Notes under the pieces: model-generated
Told to the model about the DNA's origin: nothing
What the model saw: only the letters and a program-made list of their open reading frames with translations
Database searches by the model: none
DNA from: Microbacterium yannicii
Lineage (GTDB): Bacteria > Actinomycetota > Actinomycetes > Actinomycetales > Microbacteriaceae
Direction: 5' to 3'
NCBI RefSeq assembly: GCF_024055635.1
Contig: NZ_JAMXMB010000021.1
Location: 1 to 64,000 of the forward strand
DNA: 64,000 nt
Part shown: one piece after another, positions 17,057-24,741 of the stretch
How the letters are laid out: the number at the start of each line of letters is the position of its first letter
Position numbering within the stretch: position 1 is the stretch's first letter
Translations under genes and position numbers: made by a program

Positions 17057-17803
17057 GTGCCTCCGACTGAAGAGCTCGCGGACGAGCTTGCGATCGCCGT
17101 CCACGGCGCCGACATCTTCGCCGTCTATCAGCCGCAGGTGTCGTTGGAGAGCGGTTCGATCGTGGCCGCCGAGGCACTATGCCGCTGGCGGCATCCGCGA
17201 CTCGGAGACATCGATCCCGCGACGATGATCGAGGTCGCGGAACGCAGCGGTGTGATCCACCCGCTGGGACGGCGGATGCTCGACGAGTGCCTCGACACGC
17301 TCGCCCGATGGCGCGAGACGGGTCGCCAGTGGGCCGTCGCGGTCAACGTCTCACCGGTGCAGTTCGACGACGACGCTTTCGCCGAGCATGTCGCCGCCGA
17401 GGTCGAGCGACGTGCGTTGCCGGCCGGATCCGTCGTCCTCGAACTGACGCAGGACGGGCAGCCGGTCGACGAGCGCGTCGTGCTGCCGCAGCTGCAGATG
17501 CTCCGCGAGATCGGCGTGGAGATCTCGCTGGCGGGCTACGGCGCCGGCGCGCCCTCCCTGGACCGACTTCGGAGTGTGCCGCTCACCGAGGTGAAGCTCC
17601 GGGGCGACCTGGTGCGGTCCGCGACGGGAGACGCATCAGCCGTGCTGCGGGAGAGGGTCGAGATCGCGCACGCACACGGACTGCGCGTGGTCGCCGAAGG
17701 AGTCGAGACCCTCACCCATCTCGACATCGCCGTGCAGCTGGGCTGTGATCGCGCTCAGGGCTTCCTGATCCGGCATCCGGATTCGGAGATCGTCTTCCCG
17801 TAG
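17057..17803 (+). CDS. Degenerate EAL-domain protein (probable c-di-GMP sensor)
   Basis: Stand-alone EAL-fold protein of 248 residues. Some phosphodiesterase residues persist: EAL with Glu39, Asn97 in VNVSP, Glu129 in ELTQ, and EGVE at 214-217. The metal-binding DDFGTG motif is replaced by AGYGAG at residues 159-164, so both catalytic Asp residues are lost, and the second Glu of ELTE is Gln132. The enzyme is therefore probably inactive and may bind c-di-GMP or a protein partner. No GGDEF or membrane part is attached. The upstream 265 bases hold no gene. Confidence 0.85.
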   Translation: MPPTEELADELAIAVHGADIFAVYQPQVSLESGSIVAAEALCRWRHPRLGDIDPATMIEVAERSGVIHPLGRRMLDECLDTLARWRETGRQWAVAVNVSPVQFDDDAFAEHVAAEVERRALPAGSVVLELTQDGQPVDERVVLPQLQMLREIGVEISLAGYGAGAPSLDRLRSVPLTEVKLRGDLVRSATGDASAVLRERVEIAHAHGLRVVAEGVETLTHLDIAVQLGCDRAQGFLIRHPDSEIVFP

Positions 17804-17865
17804 CCCCTCGCGCTCGCTCGACGACCGGGTGCTGCATCCGTACGTGCCTCTCCGCCGGAATACAT

Positions 17866-17891
17866 CCTCGAGGCCAGTGCGGGCCTCGAGG
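17866..17891 (+). terminator. Hairpin between EAL and oxidoreductase genes
   Basis: Perfect 10-bp inverted repeat (CCTCGAGGCC / GGCCTCGAGG) with a 6-nt loop, just before the ribosome site of the next gene. It may terminate the EAL transcript or form a leader structure. Confidence 0.5.
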
Positions 17892-17912
17892 AGAACTGGA
17901 GGAGGCACCGCC

Positions 17913-18902
17913 ATGCGCGCACCGACCGAGGCATTCGCCTACCGCTACGCCGACTACGGCGAGGCCGACGTTCTCCATCGGCATCAATACCCGCTGCCTG
18001 CTCCCGGACCGGGCGAGGTGCTGGTCGAGGTGATCTCGACGGCGATCAATCACATGGATGCCTTCCTGCGCAACGGCAAAGAGGAGACCTGGCGCGAGGA
18101 CCCGTGGCCGCGGTTGTCGGGCAGTGACTTCGCCGGGATCGTCCGCGGCTGTGGCCCGGGAGTGACCACGCTGCGGATCGGCGCGAGCGTCGTCGGGCAC
18201 ACCAGGACCGGGGCACACGCGAGCCACATCGTCGTGCCGGCCGACCAGCTCGTGAGCAAGCACCGGAGCATCGAATGGGAGGTCGCCGGCGGTCTCTTCC
18301 TCGCTGGTACGACCGCGTTGGAGACGCTCGACGACCTTCGCATCAGCGCCTCCGACACGGTGGTCATCTCCGCAGCGGCGGGTGGTGTCGGCAGCATCGA
18401 GGCGCAGGTGGCGAAGCACCGCGGCGCGCGCGTCATCGGCACGTGCGGCGAGCGCAACTTCGACTACCTGCGGCAGCTGCACATCACGCCCGTGAAGTAC
18501 GGCGACGGGATGGCGGAGCGGATCCGGCGGGTCGCGGGCGGACCGATCACCGCGTACATCGACAACTACGGCAAGGACGGCCGTGAGGTCGCGGACGCCC
18601 TCGAGGTTCCTCCCGAGCGCTATCGCTCCAGCGCGGACCGGCGCGAGGTCGAGCTGCGGATGCTCCGAGACGACCCGGAATCCGTTTCGCATGCGACGGA
18701 GGTGCTGCAACGTGTGGTGGACCTGGCCGGCGGGGGAGCGTTCCGCCTTCTGGTGTCGGGCCTGTACCCCATCGAGGACATCGTGGACGCCTTCGAAGAC
18801 CTCGCCCACCTGCACGCGCGCGGGAAGATCGTCCTCGCCACCCACCCGGTCACGCGGACGCGCTCGCTGCGCGCTCGGGAGATCTTCGAGCGGATGCCGT
18901 AA
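17913..18902 (+). CDS. Zinc-type alcohol dehydrogenase-like / quinone oxidoreductase (MDR family)
   Basis: NAD(P)H-dependent medium-chain reductase of 329 residues. The N-terminal GroES-like domain (LSGSDFAGIV) and a Rossmann domain with AAAGGVGSIEAQVAK are clear. No cysteine/histidine zinc-binding set is evident, as expected for the quinone-oxidoreductase branch. GGAGGAGG precedes the ATG at 17913. The substrate is not predictable. Confidence 0.85.
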   Translation: MRAPTEAFAYRYADYGEADVLHRHQYPLPAPGPGEVLVEVISTAINHMDAFLRNGKEETWREDPWPRLSGSDFAGIVRGCGPGVTTLRIGASVVGHTRTGAHASHIVVPADQLVSKHRSIEWEVAGGLFLAGTTALETLDDLRISASDTVVISAAAGGVGSIEAQVAKHRGARVIGTCGERNFDYLRQLHITPVKYGDGMAERIRRVAGGPITAYIDNYGKDGREVADALEVPPERYRSSADRREVELRMLRDDPESVSHATEVLQRVVDLAGGGAFRLLVSGLYPIEDIVDAFEDLAHLHARGKIVLATHPVTRTRSLRAREIFERMP

Positions 18903-18994
18903 CCCGGGCTTTACGGCCTCGGCACAGGGTTGTCCAGTCCCTGCTTCGTGTCGTACAGCCCTGGCAGGCTGAACCCATGCGACAAGGAGATGCG

Positions 18995-19888
18995 ATGAAG
19001 CAGCGCACGCTGGCGGGACGACAGGTATCGGCGATCGGGCTGGGAGCCATGCCGCTGTCGATGAACAACGACAAGGAGTATCCGTCGTTCGAGGATGCGG
19101 TCGCGACCGTGCATGCCGCGCTCGACGCCGGCGTCACGCTCATCGACACGGCCGACATCTACGCCCCGGACGGCGAGGAGATGGGGCACAACGAGCGCAT
19201 CATCGCCGAGGCGCTGCGCACGTGGGACGGCGACGCGTCGAGCGTGTTCGTCGCGACGAAGGGCGGCATCACGCACGGCGAAGGGGGCGCCAAGGTACGT
19301 GACGGCTCGGCGGCGTACCTGCGCTCGGCGGTCGAGAAGTCGCTCGACATCTTCGGCGTCGACCAGATCGCGCTGTACCAGTACCACCGCCCCGACCGCT
19401 CGCGCGTGTACGCCGACATCATGTCGGGACTCAAGGCATTGCAGGACGACGGCCTCGTCCGCGCGATCGGCATATCGAACGCGAGCGTCGAGGAGATCCA
19501 GATCGCGATCGACGTGCTCGGCGAGGGCAACCTCGCCAGCGTGCAGAACGAGTTCTCGCCCAAGCATCCCGGAAGCGTCGACGAGCTGCGCTTCTGCGGA
19601 GAGCGCGGGATCGCGTTCCTGCCGTGGAGCCCGCTGGGCGGCACCGGCGGGGGAGCGCGCCGGGTCGGCGACCGGTTCTCGACGTTCCGGGAAGTGGGCG
19701 AGGCGCACGGCGTCAGCCCGCAGCAGGCGGTGCTCGCGTGGGAGCTGGCGCTGGGCTCGCACGTCATTCCGATTCCGGGGGCGCGGCGCGCGGCATCCAT
19801 CATCGACTCGGCTCAGGCAGCAGACCTCGAGCTCACCGCCGACGAGGTCACCCGCCTGTCGGAGTCGGTGGGGATCTTCGACGACTGA
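18995..19888 (+). CDS. Aldo/keto reductase
   Basis: NADPH-dependent (beta/alpha)8 oxidoreductase of 297 residues. The catalytic tetrad is visible: Asp and Tyr in DTADIYAP, Lys in ATKGG, and His in YQYHRPD. The C-terminal cofactor segment (PIPGARRAASI) is present. The ATG at 18995 is preferred because AGGAGA is about 5 nt upstream; an ATG at 18977 in frame is the alternative. It is 92 nt after the MDR oxidoreductase, in the same direction. Confidence 0.9.
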   Translation: MKQRTLAGRQVSAIGLGAMPLSMNNDKEYPSFEDAVATVHAALDAGVTLIDTADIYAPDGEEMGHNERIIAEALRTWDGDASSVFVATKGGITHGEGGAKVRDGSAAYLRSAVEKSLDIFGVDQIALYQYHRPDRSRVYADIMSGLKALQDDGLVRAIGISNASVEEIQIAIDVLGEGNLASVQNEFSPKHPGSVDELRFCGERGIAFLPWSPLGGTGGGARRVGDRFSTFREVGEAHGVSPQQAVLAWELALGSHVIPIPGARRAASIIDSAQAADLELTADEVTRLSESVGIFDD

Positions 19889-19977
19889 GTGGGCGACGGC
19901 TCGGGGTCGGCGACGGCTCGTCGTCCGTCGACCCGGGTCGCGTCGGAAGGGTTGCAGGAGGGGTGAAGGTCGGGCGC

Positions 19978-20445
19978 ATGGCCGAGGCATCCGAGCACTG
20001 GCGTGACGCCGGCATCATCATGGGCTGGAATCCGAGCCTGTGGGACGAATGGCCCGGCACATACGCGGGGGTCGTGGCGAGCGTCGCGGACGGTGCCCCG
20101 TACGTGACGCAGTGGTCGGTCGGCGCCCGCAAGGAGGTGGAGCCGGGGACCGACGCGTGGCTGCTGCGGCAAGGCGGGTCCTACGGGCTCATCGGGCACG
20201 GCAGGGTGCTGACGCATCCGTACGCGGACGTGCACTTCGCCGATCCGCGCCGCACCGCGAGCTTCGTCGACGTCGCGTTCGACGAGCTCGTCGTCGAGGA
20301 CGACCGCGTGCCACGGGACGTGCTCGAGGTCATCGTGCCGGAGGTGGCGTGGCGGTTCCAGTTCCGATCGGGAAACCGCGTTGCGCCCGAGCCGAACCGG
20401 CGGCTGCGCGAGCTGTGGCGCGAGGCGATGTCGGCGCTCGGGTGA
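19978..20445 (+). CDS. EVE-like (PUA-fold) domain protein
   Basis: Cytoplasmic protein of 155 residues. The pattern MGWNPSLWDEW, TQWSVGARKEVEPGTDAWLLRQGG, GLIGHGRVLTHPY and a terminal RLRELW resembles the EVE-like module found at the N-terminus of HNH restriction endonucleases that read modified bases. No HNH nuclease follows here, so it is a solo domain or a truncated relative. A GTG at 19963 is an alternative start. Role inferred as nucleic-acid modification binding; this is not proven. Confidence 0.6.
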   Translation: MAEASEHWRDAGIIMGWNPSLWDEWPGTYAGVVASVADGAPYVTQWSVGARKEVEPGTDAWLLRQGGSYGLIGHGRVLTHPYADVHFADPRRTASFVDVAFDELVVEDDRVPRDVLEVIVPEVAWRFQFRSGNRVAPEPNRRLRELWREAMSALG

Positions 20446-20468
20446 GCGCGGGCGGGTAGGACTGTCGG

Positions 20469-20642
20469 GTGCGCGAGCCGAAGCTCTCCCCGCGGCTCAC
20501 CGACCGCTACGACGCGTCGTTCGTCGAGGACGACAATGGGATCCGCATCGAGTTCATGCAACCCACCGAAGGAGGGGCTGGCTCGACGGAGTATCAGGGG
20601 CTGCGCCGCTGCGCTCTTCGCTGCATCCACGCCGATCGGTGA
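20469..20642 (+). CDS. Possible small protein, 57 residues
   Basis: GTG-started frame between the EVE-like gene and the next membrane gene. The first 45 residues look like real protein (LSPRLTDRYDASFVEDDNGI), whereas the tail (GLRRCALRCIHADR) looks like non-coding read-through, so it may be the stump of a longer gene. No ribosome site is convincing. Confidence 0.3.
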   Translation: MREPKLSPRLTDRYDASFVEDDNGIRIEFMQPTEGGAGSTEYQGLRRCALRCIHADR

Positions 20643-20653
20643 AGGGACGCGCG

Positions 20654-21184
20654 ATGTCCACGCAGGGACTGGAGAACCTTCAGGCGATCGTCGCGATCAC
20701 CGGCGATCTGATCACCGCCATCGCAGTGGTCGTCGGCGGACTGTGGGCCTACTTCAAACTCGTCAAGAATCGCACCTACCGGCCTCGGGTCGATGTGGCG
20801 ATTGCCGGCGCGTGGGTGGACGCGGGCGGTGCGCGGCGATTGCACGTGACCACGTCTCTGAGGAACATCGGCGCGTCGATGGTCGAACTCATCCAGGAAA
20901 GCACGGGCCTCGGCGTCGATGGCATGCAGGCCGGGGCCGGGCGCCATGTCGAATGGGTGCCCGGGCCCGTGGTGAGCATCTTCGAGTCCCACGCCTGGAT
21001 CGAACCGGGCGAGACGGTCACCGACGACCTCATCGCGCCCGTCGTCTTCGTCGAGCTGCCGGTGCGCATCGAAGTGCGACTCATCTGGAGGTGGGCGGGC
21101 GGAAGGCGCAACATCCAAGTCGTCGCTCGCAAGATCATCTGGCCGCACGATGTCGAGCTCGGTCGAACGTCCGCGCAGGTATAA
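20654..21184 (+). CDS. Hypothetical single-pass membrane protein
   Basis: Unrecognised 176-residue protein. It has one N-terminal membrane helix (about residues 13-33, TGDLITAIAVVVGGLWAYF), then a soluble beta-rich domain with no Cys and several Trp. GAAGGG lies 7-8 nt upstream of the ATG. The next gene, a Gln-rich small protein, starts 27 nt downstream, so they may be co-expressed. Confidence 0.6.
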   Translation: MSTQGLENLQAIVAITGDLITAIAVVVGGLWAYFKLVKNRTYRPRVDVAIAGAWVDAGGARRLHVTTSLRNIGASMVELIQESTGLGVDGMQAGAGRHVEWVPGPVVSIFESHAWIEPGETVTDDLIAPVVFVELPVRIEVRLIWRWAGGRRNIQVVARKIIWPHDVELGRTSAQV

Positions 21185-21211
21185 GTCGAGAACGAAGAGA
21201 AGGAGCACCGA

Positions 21212-21382
21212 ATGAACACGCAGAGCCCGGACGGGCACCAGCAGCAGCAACAACCGCAGCAGCAGGAGCAGCAGCAACAGGAACAGCAGCAGGACATGGC
21301 GGCGTCGCGAGCCTTCGAGGAGCGCAAACGGCTGGAAGCGCTCCGTCGCGCGGAAGAGGCGGGGAACGCCGAGCAGTCCTGA
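21212..21382 (+). CDS. Glutamine-rich 56-residue protein
   Basis: Small gene with a clear AAGGAG ribosome site 6 nt before ATG. Residues about 10-28 are almost pure Gln with Pro and Glu (HQQQQQPQQQEQQQQEQQQ), encoded by CAG/CAA runs. The second half is a charged, helical segment (AFEERKRLEALRRAEEAG). Gln-rich tracts are rare in such GC-rich bacteria. Function unknown. Confidence 0.6.
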   Translation: MNTQSPDGHQQQQQPQQQEQQQQEQQQDMAASRAFEERKRLEALRRAEEAGNAEQS

Positions 21383-21446
21383 GCGAGGGGCGTGCGGCGT
21401 GCGCGTCTCGCGCGCACACGACCGCTCCGGCGGTACTGCGCGGGGC

Positions 21447-21512
21447 GAGCGCTGCAGTTCGCTGCGAGCGCCACCTTCCTTGACGCAGCGCTCGCAGGAA
21501 ACTGCAGCGCTC
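21447..21512. repeat. Long imperfect inverted repeat
   Basis: Two 24-nt arms (21447-21470 and 21489-21512) complementary at 22 positions, with an 18-nt loop. It lies downstream of the Gln-rich gene and the convergent WYL regulator gene, so termination is possible. Confidence 0.7.
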
Positions 21513-21557
21513 GATGCCAGTGGGCGAGGTTGCTCCTTGGTCGCCCGCAACAGTGTT

Positions 21558-21597
21558 CCGGTCGTTGAGCGAGCGAGGAACGAGCGAGACGAAACGC
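21558..21597 (+). repeat. Dispersed intergenic repeat copy (GTTGAGCGAGCGAGG family)
   Basis: Forty bases reading CGGTCGTTGAGCGAGCGAGG then AACGAGCGAGACGAAACGC. The same element occurs at 49921-50222 and three times at 61973-62150, always between genes. Confidence 0.8.
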
Positions 21598-21610
21598 GCC
21601 GCGGCCGGAA

Positions 21611-22630
21611 TCACGCCGAGGGGAGCGCCCGCTCCTTCGCGCGCTGCGGCGGCACCTCAGGCGGGGGAGCGTCCAGCGCGCGCAGCATCCGCCCCAGCGT
21701 CTCGCGTAGCTCCTCCCGCGCGGGCGAGCGCAGGTCGGTGGTGTACTCGACGCCCTCCGGGATCCAGGAGAGTCCGTACATCGTCTCGCGGAAGTCGCCG
21801 CCGCCGACCGGCCACCGCGTCCGGCCATCGCCCGCGTCCGACGCACCCTGGCCCCACTGCCCGAAGTACTCGCGCATCGCCTCGATCGGCAGCTCCATCA
21901 CCGCGTCCGCCTCGACCGCCTGGCGCACCCACGACCGCGCCACGAGGATGAACTCCTCCACCTCGCCCGGTGTGAGCGGCTTCGGCTCGAACAGCACACG
22001 CGTGTGCTCCACCGAAGCCAGCCGGTCGACACGGAACGTGCGCCAGTCCTCCTTCTCGAGATCCCAGCAGAGCAGGTACCAGTGCCGGTCGGCAGGCGCG
22101 AGAGCGTGAGGTTCGACGCGGCGGTGGGTGACCTCGCCGGATGCCGCGGTGTACGTGAAGCGCACGCGCTCGTGGTCGCGCGTGGCCAGGGCGAGCTCGC
22201 CGAGCACCTCGCCGGAGACCGCGGCGCCGGCGTTGAGGCCTGCGGGCTGCACCGCGTCCGCCAGGGCTGCGACCCGTCGGCGCAGGGGAGCGGGCAGCAC
22301 CTGCTCGAGCTTCGCGAGGGCCGTGATCGTCGTCTCGGGACCGCTGACCAGTCGCTGGGATGCCGCGACCCGCAGCCCGATCGCCATGGCCACCGCCTCC
22401 TCATCGGTGAGCAGCAGCGGGGGCACCGCGCTGCCGGCCTCGAGGCGATAGCCGCCCGCGGCACCCGGCGACGACTCGATGCGATAGCCGAGGTCGCGCA
22501 GCCGCTCGACGTCGCGCCGGACCGTGCGCTCGGTCACACCCAGGCGATCCGCCAGCTCGGAGCCCGGCCAGTGGCGGTGCGTCTGCAGGAGATTGAGCAG
22601 CGAGAGCGCTCGAGTCGTCGTATCGGACAT
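21611..22630 (-). CDS. WYL-domain transcriptional regulator (HTH type)
   Basis: DNA-binding regulator of 339 residues. An N-terminal helix-turn-helix of the HTH_11 class (GSELADRLGVTERTVRRDVE) is followed by a WYL ligand-sensing domain containing PADRHWYLLCWD near residue 188 and a C-terminal WCX-like part. It is divergent from the DrrAB-type exporter genes with 61 nt between starts, so it probably regulates them, itself or both. Confidence 0.9.
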   Translation of the reverse strand: MSDTTTRALSLLNLLQTHRHWPGSELADRLGVTERTVRRDVERLRDLGYRIESSPGAAGGYRLEAGSAVPPLLLTDEEAVAMAIGLRVAASQRLVSGPETTITALAKLEQVLPAPLRRRVAALADAVQPAGLNAGAAVSGEVLGELALATRDHERVRFTYTAASGEVTHRRVEPHALAPADRHWYLLCWDLEKEDWRTFRVDRLASVEHTRVLFEPKPLTPGEVEEFILVARSWVRQAVEADAVMELPIEAMREYFGQWGQGASDAGDGRTRWPVGGGDFRETMYGLSWIPEGVEYTTDLRSPAREELRETLGRMLRALDAPPPEVPPQRAKERALPSA

Positions 22631-22691
22631 GACTCAACATTGCCGCACATTGCGGACCGAAACTGTCCGCATCGCTTTCTAGCCTGAGGCC

Positions 22692-23762
22692 ATGGCGAAC
22701 GAATCGATCATCCAAGCGCAGGGACTCACCAAGCGCTTCACCGTGAAAGGCAAGACCGTCGAGGCCGTCACCGACCTCGCATTCGAGGTGGCGCGCGGCG
22801 AGCTCGTCGCGTTCCTCGGACCCAACGGCGCCGGCAAGTCGACGAGCCTGCGCATGCTCACCACCCTGATTCCGCCGACCGCGGGCACGGCGAAGGTCGT
22901 CGGCTTCGACATCCTGAAGCAGCCCGCCGACGTGCGCGCCCGCATCGGGTACGTCGGCCAGCTCACGAGCGGCAGCTTCTCGCAGCGCGCCCGCGACGAG
23001 CTGCTGAGCCAGGGCGCGTTCTACGGCATGTCGAAGGCCGCCGCGCGCACGCGGGCCGACGAGCTCATCGAGTCGCTGGACCTCGCCGGCTTCGCGACGC
23101 GGTCGGTGCAGCAGCTGTCGGGCGGGCAGAAGCGCCGGCTCGACATCGCCCTCGGGCTGATGCATGCGCCGCCGCTGCTGTTCCTCGACGAGCCGTCGAC
23201 CGGACTCGACCCCCAGAGCCGCGCCAACCTCTGGCAGCACATCATCGATCTGCGGGCGCAGCACGGCACGACCGTCTTCCTCACGACGCACTACCTCGAG
23301 GAGGCCGACCGCTACGCCGAACGCGTCATGGTCATGGACCGCGGCCGCGTCATCGCCGACGACACGGCCGTGCGCCTCAAGGCCGATCTTGCGGGCGACG
23401 TTCTCACGTTCGGCTTCGCGACGGAGACGGATGCCGCAGCCGCCGTCGCGGTCGTGCAGAGACTCACCGATCGCGAGGTGCGCCGGGCCGCGGCATCCGT
23501 CGTCCTCACCGCACCCGAGGGAGACGCACTGCTGCCGGCCGCCGTCCGCGCTCTCGACGCCGCCGACCTCACTGTCCGCACCGCGACCGGGGTGCCGCCG
23601 ACGCTCGACGACGTCTTCCTCGCGCTCACCGGCCGCACCCTGCGCGAGGCGGGCGAGGGCGAAAGCGAGTCCGACGACGACCCCGACAAGAGCGCAGACG
23701 CCGTGGACGCGGCATCCGGAACCGCCGAACCGGCGCCCGAGAAGACAGGAGCGAACCGATGA
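22692..23762 (+). CDS. ABC exporter ATP-binding protein (DrrA-like)
   Basis: ATPase of 356 residues for a drug or lipid exporter. Walker A (GPNGAGKST), signature LSGGQKRRLDIA, Walker B (LLFLDEPSTGLD) and the switch His (LTTHYLEEADR) are intact. The C-terminal domain ends in LDDVFLALTGR followed by an acidic, Ala-rich tail (about residues 318-356). It overlaps the permease gene by 4 nt. Confidence 0.92.
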   Translation: MANESIIQAQGLTKRFTVKGKTVEAVTDLAFEVARGELVAFLGPNGAGKSTSLRMLTTLIPPTAGTAKVVGFDILKQPADVRARIGYVGQLTSGSFSQRARDELLSQGAFYGMSKAAARTRADELIESLDLAGFATRSVQQLSGGQKRRLDIALGLMHAPPLLFLDEPSTGLDPQSRANLWQHIIDLRAQHGTTVFLTTHYLEEADRYAERVMVMDRGRVIADDTAVRLKADLAGDVLTFGFATETDAAAAVAVVQRLTDREVRRAAASVVLTAPEGDALLPAAVRALDAADLTVRTATGVPPTLDDVFLALTGRTLREAGEGESESDDDPDKSADAVDAASGTAEPAPEKTGANR

Positions 23763-24553
23763 CCGCCCAGACGCAGATCCGGCCCGACACCGCGGTGCGG
23801 GCGAACCCGGCCCGTGACACGTGGAACGTGCTCACGCGCGAACTGAGGCCCGTCGTGCGCGACCCGTTCACGCTGATCTTCAGCCTGGTGCAGCCGCTGG
23901 TGTTCCTCGGGCTGTTCGCGCCGCTGCTGGTCGGCTCGTCCGGCCAGCCGGTGGGGGAGACCTTGCAGTGGTTCGTGCCCGGCGTGCTCGTGATGATCGT
24001 GCTGTTCGGCACCGGAGCGACCGGCTCGAACCTGCAGTACGAGATGATGACGGGCTCGCACGAGCGCACGCTGGTCGCGCCGCTCGCGCGGTCGTCGCTG
24101 CTGGTCGGTCGTGCGCTGAAGGAGATCGCGCCGATCGTCGTGCAGGCGCTGATCATCGTCCTCATCGCGTGGCCGTTCGGCTTCACGATCAACGTGCCGG
24201 GACTGGTGGTCGGGCTCGCGCTGCTCGCGGTGTTCGGCATCGGGCTCGGGGCGCTGTCGTACACGCTGGCGCTCAAGACCAAGGACCGCGAGTGGCTGTT
24301 CTGGGGTGTGCAGCAGACACTGATCTTCCCGCTGCTGATCCTGTCGGGCATGCTGCTGCCGCTCGACGAGGCTCCTGCCTGGATGCGCGCGATCTCCACC
24401 GTCAATCCGATCAACTGGGTCGTGCAGGCCGAGCGGGCGCTGTTCGCCGGCGACCTCGGCGACATCACGGTGCTGTGGGGCTGGATCGCCGCGATCGTGC
24501 TGGCGGTGGTGGGTCTGGCGGTCGGCATCAGGGCGATGCGCAAGAGCAGCTGA
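23759..24553 (+). CDS. ABC exporter permease (DrrB-like)
   Basis: ABC-2 type membrane subunit of 264 residues with six predicted helices and the family signature region LSGMLLPLDEAPAWM / NPINWVVQAERALF. It partners the upstream ATPase; such pairs export antibiotics, lipids or other amphiphiles. A strong hairpin follows the stop. Confidence 0.9.
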   Translation: MTAQTQIRPDTAVRANPARDTWNVLTRELRPVVRDPFTLIFSLVQPLVFLGLFAPLLVGSSGQPVGETLQWFVPGVLVMIVLFGTGATGSNLQYEMMTGSHERTLVAPLARSSLLVGRALKEIAPIVVQALIIVLIAWPFGFTINVPGLVVGLALLAVFGIGLGALSYTLALKTKDREWLFWGVQQTLIFPLLILSGMLLPLDEAPAWMRAISTVNPINWVVQAERALFAGDLGDITVLWGWIAAIVLAVVGLAVGIRAMRKSS

Positions 24554-24570
24554 GCCGGCGCAGTCGGTCG

Positions 24571-24604
24571 CTGAGCTTGTCGAAGCGCCCTTCGACAAGC
24601 TCAG
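24571..24604 (+). terminator. Hairpin made of a GCTTGTCGAAG-type repeat
   Basis: Perfect 15-bp stem (CTGAGCTTGTCGAAG and its complement) with a 4-nt loop, right after the exporter operon. Related half-elements occur inside pcrA at 45761-45781 and 45828-45850. It is probably both a REP-like repeat and a terminator. Confidence 0.7.
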
Positions 24605-24741
24605 GGACCGGGGGAGGATGCCTCGTGCCGCGGCCCGGGCCTGCGGCATCCGTCGTGCGTGCGCCGAGCGGTTCACAACGCCTGTACAACGTGTTTGGCC
24701 GACGGTCGGGAGCGCAGGGAGCGCGGTCCTAGGATCAGAGG

